A DNA stretch of 64,000 bases from positions 1-64,000 of IMG/VR virus record IMGVR_UViG_3300048592_001404; one strand, 5' to 3'. The number at the start of each line of letters is the position of its first letter. Position 1 is the first letter of the stretch. A program made the position numbers and the translations under genes. The DNA comes from a virus. The notes below the pieces were generated by a model. That model was not told the DNA's origin, did no database searches, and saw only the letters and a program-made list of their open reading frames with translations. This document shows positions 57,635-64,000 of this stretch, one piece after another.

Positions 57635-58672
57635 TCATAACCCGGGTTCATCTGGCGGGGACAAAGCCATCGGGATTGTTTCACCATAGCGCGGATGTAT
57701 CTGATCTAGTTTATCTAAGAAATCGTTATAGCCCTTGCTCAATTTCATAATCGTTACAACCGACGCCAGGTGTTCCCTGAGTTTTGGATGCCCAATACTC
57801 GGGGTGAGATTTCTGAAGAAATGATGCTTCCGACGACCGTCTTCCCTCTTGGGCACCGTCCTCTTCAATTCTTCCAGCACGCCAGGCGCAAGCCTGCGAT
57901 ACACGATGTCATTGGTGAGATGGCCAAAATACTGGGGGCGCTTTACTTTGTCCTGGGGAAAGCTCAATCCTCTCAATCGGAAGAGCTGCTCGTAGAATTC
58001 GTTAGGAAAGGTCAGGATCCACGGCTGCAACTCCTTAGCAATAAAGGCCTCAAGAATGGTTGCAAGCGCATCAACAGCGCGATCTCTCTGGAAGCCTGTT
58101 GCCTCGTCGACTAATGCAATAATGCCAACATTGGCCAGTGCGCGAACAAGGATATCGGCCGCTGCCACCATTGCCTGATATCTCGCTGGCACCGCTCCCT
58201 TTTCGCGGATGGCTGCGTCTCTCATCTGTAGGTAGACGTCGGCAACTTGCGGCAATAGTCGCGCGTCATACCCCACCCCCTTGCCGCCTGACTTGGTCCG
58301 GTAGAAAATGGGGTTCGTCGACTGCGCTAATTCTTCCGAAATGAAGGGGTTCAAGGCATCTGCCTGCAGAAAGAATGGCAGTTGGTCGACTGTGGACAGA
58401 ACACCTGTTCCTGCTTTCGGAGAGCGACTGCGGCCAAGCGCGCGCAGAAATGTTGCTTGTGTGATGATGCGCGATCCATTTGGCAACACCGCACAAGAAA
58501 TCTGCGCTCCGCCAATGCTAAACTCCCCCTCGTAGGCCGCTTCAGGCAAATCTCCACCCCACCGGGTTTCAGCAGCTCTTTTTGCAATTTCGGCACGTCT
58601 CTCGGGCGTCAGCGAGTTTGCACGCGCTTTTGCTGCTTTAACTTTGGCATCATTCTTTGGCTCACTGATCAT
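57635..58672 (-). CDS. P63C domain protein
   Basis: This 345-aa protein starts MISEPKNDAKVKAAKARANS. The P63C-type segment is GIIALVDEATGFQRDRAVDA, then ILTFPNEFYEQLFRLRGL. P63C proteins are found in mobile and phage-associated loci; function unknown. Its upstream region has repeats that look like operators. The 283 bases before the ImmA-like gene hold no clear gene. Confidence 0.82.
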   Translation of the reverse strand: MISEPKNDAKVKAAKARANSLTPERRAEIAKRAAETRWGGDLPEAAYEGEFSIGGAQISCAVLPNGSRIITQATFLRALGRSRSPKAGTGVLSTVDQLPFFLQADALNPFISEELAQSTNPIFYRTKSGGKGVGYDARLLPQVADVYLQMRDAAIREKGAVPARYQAMVAAADILVRALANVGIIALVDEATGFQRDRAVDALATILEAFIAKELQPWILTFPNEFYEQLFRLRGLSFPQDKVKRPQYFGHLTNDIVYRRLAPGVLEELKRTVPKREDGRRKHHFFRNLTPSIGHPKLREHLASVVTIMKLSKGYNDFLDKLDQIHPRYGETIPMALSPPDEPGL

Positions 58673-58707
58673 TTATTTGTTCCATGCTAGCAACATTTTG
58701 TCTTTTA

Positions 58708-58749
58708 TGCTTGCGCGGAGTATATTGCAAGCATATTCTTGCAAGCATG
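58708..58749. promoter_or_regulatory. GCAAGCAT operator-like repeats upstream of P63C
   Basis: TTGCAAGCAT occurs as direct repeats at 58726-58735 and 58740-58749, with ATGCTTGC inverted at 58708-58715. All lie within 80 bases of the P63C start; a TATACT-like -10 box overlaps them. This points to an autoregulated promoter. Confidence 0.5.
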
Positions 58750-58818
58750 AAATGGGTCGCCGCGCACAACAACTGCCGCTCCGCGTCATGTTGGGCTCGC
58801 CTCAGTCGGCCAAAGCTA

Positions 58819-58847
58819 TTGACAGCTGACTTAGATCAGAATAGAAA
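58819..58847 (+). promoter_or_regulatory. Candidate promoter for the WYL-hsdR-hsdM operon
   Basis: TTGACA at 58819-58824, then a 17-base spacer, then TAGAAA at 58842-58847. It lies 45 bases before the start codon of the regulator. CGATGG/CCATCG inverted arms lie between it and the start. Confidence 0.5.
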
Positions 58848-58891
58848 CACGATGGATCACTAAACACGACCCATCGCGGGATTTTGGTCAA

Positions 58892-59764
58892 ATGGTTGCC
58901 GCAGACACAAAGGGATTTCGTTGGGGAGTCGAGCGAAGGCTTGAGTTCGTCGAATTCCGTTTGTTCTGGGAGGGCGGCGTCAACCGATCTGATATCGTTG
59001 ACGAGTTCGGCGTGTCGGTTCCCCAAGCTTCCAAGGACCTGGCACTCTATCAGGAGCAGGCACCCGGCAATATTGTCTACGATCGTAGCGAAAAGCGATA
59101 CTTTGCTTCCGATTCGTTTCAGCCGAAGTTCATCGAACTGGACGCAGCGGACTATCTGGATCGGCTGGCGCCGCCTACAGCCACTGGCCCCAGTTCGGAC
59201 GGCAGTGATCACAGCACGCTTATTGCCGACAGGCTACCTATTCCCCAACGGCATATTGCGCCCAATTCGCTGCGGCGCTTGCTGGCAGCCGTGCGCGGAA
59301 ATCGCTCAATTGAGATTCTCTACCAGTCAATGAGTGCTGCGCATCCGGAACTGCTTTGGAGGCGGGTGTCGCCTCATGCATTTGCGAGCGACGGGCTTCG
59401 GTGGCATACTCGGGCTTATTGCCATATCGATCAGAAGTTCAAGGACTTCATTCTGTCCCGCTGCTTGGATTGCCGAGACCTAGGCGAAGCAGGAAGCAGT
59501 GCGGGATATGATGAGCTTTGGAATTCTCTTTTCCAAGTCATATTGATCCCGAATCCAGCATTGACGTCGGGCCGACAGGAGGTTGTCGCCCAGGACTTCG
59601 CCATGGTGGATGGGCGCGTTGTCGTACCAGTTCGCCGCGCCATGTTGTATTACTTCAGCAAGAGGTTGCGCCTGGATTTGGCGTCAGGCGATCCAAGAGA
59701 AACTCCGGTTGTCATTGCCAATCGCGAGGAGTTTGACGCCGCCCTTTCGGAGGCGATGCGATGA
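58892..59764 (+). CDS. WYL-domain transcriptional regulator (BrxR/CapW-like)
   Basis: This 290-aa protein has a winged helix of the defence-associated type (RRLEFVEFRLFWEGGVNRSD, VDEFGVSVPQASKDLALYQ) followed by WYL and WCX regions (RSIEILYQSMSAAHPELLWR; LRWHTRAYCHIDQKFKDFIL). Its stop overlaps the hsdR start (ATGA), so it probably regulates the restriction operon. BrxR proteins act as repressors of defence operons. Confidence 0.88.
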   Translation: MVAADTKGFRWGVERRLEFVEFRLFWEGGVNRSDIVDEFGVSVPQASKDLALYQEQAPGNIVYDRSEKRYFASDSFQPKFIELDAADYLDRLAPPTATGPSSDGSDHSTLIADRLPIPQRHIAPNSLRRLLAAVRGNRSIEILYQSMSAAHPELLWRRVSPHAFASDGLRWHTRAYCHIDQKFKDFILSRCLDCRDLGEAGSSAGYDELWNSLFQVILIPNPALTSGRQEVVAQDFAMVDGRVVVPVRRAMLYYFSKRLRLDLASGDPRETPVVIANREEFDAALSEAMR

Positions 59765-62700
59765 AATCTCGCAACTTCGAAATCCTTCGCGGAGGTTGGC
59801 CCGAGCTCGCATCGCTTGGCGGCTTTGCCGAGGCGTATGCGCACGACGACCCCGCGAGCGCGCTCGTAAAACTGAGGCTTTTTGCCGAGAACCTCACCAA
59901 GGACATCTATCGTGACTTGAGCTTGCCCAAGCCCGAACACGCGACTTTCGTCGACCTGCTGGGAAATCAGTCTTTTGCAACCATCACACCAAAGGTGGTT
60001 CTCGACAAGCTCCACGCCCTTCGAATTCACGGCAACAAAGCCGCGCACGGTGAGCCTGCGACAGTTCGAACCGCCCTCTGGCTGCTTCAAGAAGCGTTCG
60101 ACCTGGGCCGATGGCTTTTCGTGCAATATGGCAAAGGCGATGCAGCTGCCATACCGGTTTTCGTCCAACCTTTGGCGGAATCTGTCGAAGAGAGCAAAGG
60201 TCATCTAAAGCGAGAAAAGCGCCAAGTCCTCGAAAAGCTGGCCGCGCAAGAAGCACAGATGGAAGCGCTTCTCCGGGAACTGGACGCAGCGCGCGGAGCC
60301 GCTGTGACAGCGGAAAAGAAGGTTGAAGAGATCCAGTCGCTTGCGTCATCCGGCGCGGCAACGGCCAACTTGCTCGCGTTCAACGAGGCGACGACCCGCG
60401 CCCGTATCATCGACAGCTTTCTTGCCGCGGCCAACTGGGACGTTGGCCTTGGCAACGCCAGCACAGCGGGGGTTGGCAAGGAGATTGAGGTCAAACATCA
60501 ACCCACTGCCTCGGGCCTTGGCTATGCCGACTATGTGCTCTGGGATGACAACGGGAATCCCCTGGCGGTCATTGAGGCCAAGAAGACTGCTGTAGACCCG
60601 GAGCGGGGACGGCAACAGGCGAAACTGTATGCCGACGGCCTTGAGAAGATGCACGGACAACGCCCAGTCATCTTCTACACCAATGGATACGATATCTGGA
60701 TGTGGGACGACATTCTGGGTTATCCGCCCCGGAAAGTGTTCGGTTATTATTCCAAGGACAGCCTGCAGTACCTCGTGAATTTTCAGCGGTCTGGTAGGAA
60801 GCCGCTCAACTCGCTTGAGCCCAACGCCACGATCGTCAATCGACTTTATCAGATCGAGGCCATCAAGCGCGTTTCTGAGCGCTTCGCAGATAGCCATCGG
60901 AAGGCGCTCATCGTTCAGGCAACCGGCACCGGCAAGACCCGGGTCGCAATCGCCCTGTCCGAGTTGCTAATCCGCGCCGGCTGGGTCAAGCGCGTCTTAT
61001 TCCTGTGCGATCGTCGCGAGCTACGCAAGCAAGCCAAGAACGCCTTCGGCGACTTCCTGTCTGAGCCCATTCGCATCGTCAGCTCGCGCGTGAACCAATC
61101 GGCGAGCGAACGAATATTCCTCGCGACCTATCCAGCCATGCAAAAGGTCTACCAATCCTTCGATATTGGGTTCTTCGATCTGATCATAGCCGACGAGTCG
61201 CATCGCAGCATCTACAATGTCTATGGTGACATGTTTCACTACTTCGATTGCCTTCAGATCGGCTTGACCGCAACGCCTATTGATTTCGTGTCGCGCAACA
61301 CGTTTAGCCTGTTCGGGTGCGAAGGGCAGTTGCCGACAGCGAACTACGATCTTGAACAGGCAGTCAAGGACGGGTTCCTGACACCGTTTGAAGTCTTCGA
61401 ACATACGACGCAGTTCCTGCGCGAGGGGATCAGGCTCGACATCCTGACCAAAGAGCAGATTCAGCAGCTCGAGGAACAGGGCGAGGACCCGGCCCGGTAC
61501 GATTTTTCATCAGAGCAGATCGACAAGATCATCTACAACAAGGACACCAACCGCGCGATCCTTCGCAACCTGATGGAGAACGGATTGCGTGACGCGACCG
61601 GACAGCTTCCGGGCAAGAGCATCATCTTCGCGCGGAACCACCAACATGCTGTGCTCATGCGGCAGATGTTCGATGAGATGTATCCGCAGTACGGCGGGCG
61701 CTTCTGTCAGGTGATTGACAACTACGATCCACGCGCGGAGCAGCTTATCGATGATTTCAAGGGTGACGGTTCAAACTCCGAGCTAACGATCGCGATATCA
61801 GTCGATATGCTCGATACGGGCATCGACATCCCGGAAATCCTGAACCTCGTGTTCGCCAAACCAGTGCGTTCGCCCGTCAAGTTCTGGCAGATGATCGGGC
61901 GCGGAACGCGGCTGAGGCCCGATCTATTCGGCCCAGGCCAGGACAAGACACTCTTCCGGATTTTTGATCACTGGGGGAACTTCGAGCGCTTTGAGATGGG
62001 CTATAGGCCGGCCGAGCCGACCCAGTCGAAGCCCTTGCTTCAGCTGGTTTTCGAAGAGCGCGTCTTGCTCGCCGAGACGGCGCTCCGCATGAGTGAAGTG
62101 GCGATCTTCGAAGAAGTGATAGAGCTCATCGCGAAAGATATCGAGGCGCTGCCAGAGGAGTCTGTCTCGGTTCGTGAAAGGTGGCGCGAGAAGCGCGCGG
62201 TTTCAGTTCCGGCAACGCTGAAAGCCTTCGCACCCGCGACGGTTGCGATGCTTCGACAGGTTATCGCGCCCCTTATGCAGTGGCGAAACGTTCGCGGTTT
62301 GAGCGATGCCTACGCCTTGGATCTCTTGATGGCGCGCGCCCAGATCGCGGTGCTCCGCAATTCAGCGGACGTTGCCGACCTGAAGATTGAACTTCTCGAT
62401 CGGTTGTCGGTACTCCAGATGCACCTCAACCCCGTCCGGGAGAAGGCTGAAGTCATCAAGCGTGTCAAATCCGAGACTTTCTGGAACGACGTGACCGTCG
62501 CCGACCTGGAAGCGGTGCGTGAACCGCTTCGGGAAATCATGCATCACCGAGACCGCCTAGGTGCTATGCCTCTGCCGGCGAAGATTATCGACGTGACGGA
62601 AGATGCCGCGGGCTTCCAGACAAAACGTCGGGCGACTAGTCTGAAGACCGTCGACATGAAGGCATACCAGCAGATCGTCGAAGCCGAACTGAAGCGGCAC

Positions 62701-63177
62701 TTCGATACGAACCCGACGCTCAATAGGATTCGCGCCGGCGAGGCCGTTTCCGACGCCGACATTCAGGCCCTTGTTTCGCTGGTCCTGATCCAAAGCCCGA
62801 GCGCGAGCCGCGACGTGCTCGAAGAGTTTTTCGCCGACACGGCGCGACCTTTGGATTTCGCGATCCGGGAGATCATCGGACTAGACCCAGATGCAGTTGC
62901 GGCACGATTCGCGGAGTTTGCGCGCCGCCATCCCAGCCTTACGGCGAAGCAGACGCGTTTCCTCGGGTTGCTCCAAAATCACATCGCCCGCTTCGGGTCC
63001 GTCACGCTGGATCGCCTCTACGAGCAGCCGTTCACGGTGGTGGACGCAGACGGCCTGGATGGCGTCTTCGAGAAACCAGAGGAGATCGACGATCTTCTCG
63101 ACATCCTCAGCGTGTTCGCACCGCCCATAGCGGCCAGCGCGAGCACGAAAGAATCCCCTGAAAGGACGAAACACTAA
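59761..63177 (+). CDS. hsdR: Type I restriction enzyme R subunit with DUF4145 N-terminus
   Basis: This 1138-aa DEAD-box motor and nuclease subunit has a DUF4145-like N-terminal domain (residues 30-120: KLRLFAENLTKDIYRDLSLP) and a coiled coil near 145-195. The PD-(D/E)XK core is YADYVLWDDNGNPLAVIEAK near residue 260, helicase motif I is VQATGTGKTRVAIALSELLI near 380, and DESH is near 478. A C-terminal EcoEI-type region follows. It overlaps the regulator by four bases and abuts hsdM. Confidence 0.92.
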   Translation: MKSRNFEILRGGWPELASLGGFAEAYAHDDPASALVKLRLFAENLTKDIYRDLSLPKPEHATFVDLLGNQSFATITPKVVLDKLHALRIHGNKAAHGEPATVRTALWLLQEAFDLGRWLFVQYGKGDAAAIPVFVQPLAESVEESKGHLKREKRQVLEKLAAQEAQMEALLRELDAARGAAVTAEKKVEEIQSLASSGAATANLLAFNEATTRARIIDSFLAAANWDVGLGNASTAGVGKEIEVKHQPTASGLGYADYVLWDDNGNPLAVIEAKKTAVDPERGRQQAKLYADGLEKMHGQRPVIFYTNGYDIWMWDDILGYPPRKVFGYYSKDSLQYLVNFQRSGRKPLNSLEPNATIVNRLYQIEAIKRVSERFADSHRKALIVQATGTGKTRVAIALSELLIRAGWVKRVLFLCDRRELRKQAKNAFGDFLSEPIRIVSSRVNQSASERIFLATYPAMQKVYQSFDIGFFDLIIADESHRSIYNVYGDMFHYFDCLQIGLTATPIDFVSRNTFSLFGCEGQLPTANYDLEQAVKDGFLTPFEVFEHTTQFLREGIRLDILTKEQIQQLEEQGEDPARYDFSSEQIDKIIYNKDTNRAILRNLMENGLRDATGQLPGKSIIFARNHQHAVLMRQMFDEMYPQYGGRFCQVIDNYDPRAEQLIDDFKGDGSNSELTIAISVDMLDTGIDIPEILNLVFAKPVRSPVKFWQMIGRGTRLRPDLFGPGQDKTLFRIFDHWGNFERFEMGYRPAEPTQSKPLLQLVFEERVLLAETALRMSEVAIFEEVIELIAKDIEALPEESVSVRERWREKRAVSVPATLKAFAPATVAMLRQVIAPLMQWRNVRGLSDAYALDLLMARAQIAVLRNSADVADLKIELLDRLSVLQMHLNPVREKAEVIKRVKSETFWNDVTVADLEAVREPLREIMHHRDRLGAMPLPAKIIDVTEDAAGFQTKRRATSLKTVDMKAYQQIVEAELKRHFDTNPTLNRIRAGEAVSDADIQALVSLVLIQSPSASRDVLEEFFADTARPLDFAIREIIGLDPDAVAARFAEFARRHPSLTAKQTRFLGLLQNHIARFGSVTLDRLYEQPFTVVDADGLDGVFEKPEEIDDLLDILSVFAPPIAASASTKESPERTKH

Positions 63178-64000
63178 ATGATTACCGGAGATCTGAAGCG
63201 CAGGGTAGACGCCCTCTGGACCGAGTTCTGGCAGGGCGGCATCACCAACCCGTTGACCGTGATCGAGCAGATCACGTTCCTCATGTTTGCGCGCCTGCTC
63301 GACATAAACGAAACGCGCGACGAGAACCGGTTGAGGCGCACGGGCAAGTCGTTTGAACGGCGGTTCTCGGACGATGAACAGAGCCTGCGTTGGTCGCAGT
63401 TCCGGCATCTGGGCGCCGATGCCATGCTGCCGTTGGTGCGCGACAAGGTGTTCCCGCACTTCAGGAAGTCATCGACGAGCGGCTCTGCCTTTGCAGAGTT
63501 CATGAAGGACGCTCAGCTGATGATCCAGAAGCCAAGCCTTCTGGTGAAGGCTGTCAACATGATCGATCAGCTGCCGCTGACCGAGGGCGACGCGAAGGGT
63601 GATCTCTACGAGTACCTGCTGAGCAAGCTCACAACCGCCGGCATCAACGGTCAGTTCCGTACGCCGCGCCACATTATCCGGCTGATGGTTGATATGCTGG
63701 AGCCCAAGCCCACCGACGTGATCGGCGATCCGTCGTGCGGCACCGGCGGCTTCCTTGTCCAGACGATGCAATATCTGCTGGAAACCTACACCTCGCCCGA
63801 GGGTGTTCTCGAAGAGACCGATCCGGAAACGGGCAAGGCCGAGAAGATTTACACCGGCGATTTGCTGGAGGCGCACCGCGACCACATCCGCAGCGGCATG
63901 TTCCATGGCTTCGACTTCGACGCCACGATGCTGCGCATCGCCGCCATGAACCTGATGCTTCACGGCGTTGATGATCCCGACATCCACTATCAGGATACGT
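63178..64000 (+). CDS. hsdM: Type I DNA methyltransferase subunit M (partial, runs off window)
   Basis: The first 274 residues are visible: [20 protein letters not shown], then [20 protein letters not shown] and AdoMet motif [18 protein letters not shown] near residue 182. The catalytic NPPF would lie beyond the end. It starts directly after the hsdR stop (TAAATG). The specificity gene hsdS is probably further right. Confidence 0.93.
   Translation, partial: MITGDLKRRVDALWTEFWQGGITNPLTVIEQITFLMFARLLDINETRDENRLRRTGKSFERRFSDDEQSLRWSQFRHLGADAMLPLVRDKVFPHFRKSSTSGSAFAEFMKDAQLMIQKPSLLVKAVNMIDQLPLTEGDAKGDLYEYLLSKLTTAGINGQFRTPRHIIRLMVDMLEPKPTDVIGDPSCGTGGFLVQTMQYLLETYTSPEGVLEETDPETGKAEKIYTGDLLEAHRDHIRSGMFHGFDFDATMLRIAAMNLMLHGVDDPDIHYQDT

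Noticed and set aside
1-64000. CRISPR array
   Set aside because: No regularly spaced repeats of 24-40 bases with unique spacers were found; the repeats seen are short motifs or protein-coding duplications.

Overview
The window is GC-rich DNA from what is probably an alphaproteobacterium. That is inferred from family content: a DUF2924 plus large serine recombinase cassette, DUF3489, a BrxR-like WYL regulator and a di-haem cytochrome c peroxidase. No rRNA, tRNA or CRISPR array was seen.

About 53 kb (2.1-54.9 kb) reads as one complete-looking temperate myovirus prophage, transcribed mostly leftward (minus strand). The head module is lambda-like: Nu1-type small terminase, GpA large terminase, portal, gpW-like connector, S49 protease with an internal scaffold start, gpD-like decoration protein and gpE-like major capsid protein. 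The contractile tail is P2-like: V, W, J, I, sheath FI, tube FII, E/E' with a TTTTTTG frameshift site, tape measure T, U, X and D. A DNA cytosine-5 methyltransferase sits between baseplate genes V and W. Lysis genes (holin-like, endolysin with a C-terminal membrane helix, overlapping Rz/Rz1) and several modular fibre genes lie at the left end.

Between the terminase and the replication genes is an accessory zone (31.1-39.2 kb). It has a rightward cluster (two small genes, DUF3489, a pRiA4b ORF-3-like gene, GIY-YIG) and a leftward operon (DUF7220-like, ParB-type adenine methyltransferase, DUF1810, gpZ-like). It also has a phage IHF-beta-like gene and a transporter/LysR cargo pair. The cargo pair is flanked by two diverged copies of the 3' end of a phage gene. 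The early/replication block (39.2-52.4 kb) encodes a RuvC-like nuclease, primase-helicase, PD-(D/E)XK nuclease, DEAD-box helicase, a probable ssDNA-binding protein, a Sak4-like ATPase, a sigma-region-4-like protein, a Com-like zinc ribbon and a winged-helix protein. I recognise no CI/Cro repressor. The right end carries the rightward integration cassette: a small protein, DUF2924, a serine recombinase and an HTH protein.

Beyond the recombinase (54.9-64 kb) is a defence-type island. It holds a uracil-DNA-glycosylase-like protein, a SIR2/CobB-like deacylase whose natural start appears to be CTG, an ImmA/IrrE-like protease and a P63C-domain protein with its own operator-like repeats. It ends with a BrxR-like WYL regulator translationally coupled to type I restriction hsdR and hsdM; hsdM runs off the window.
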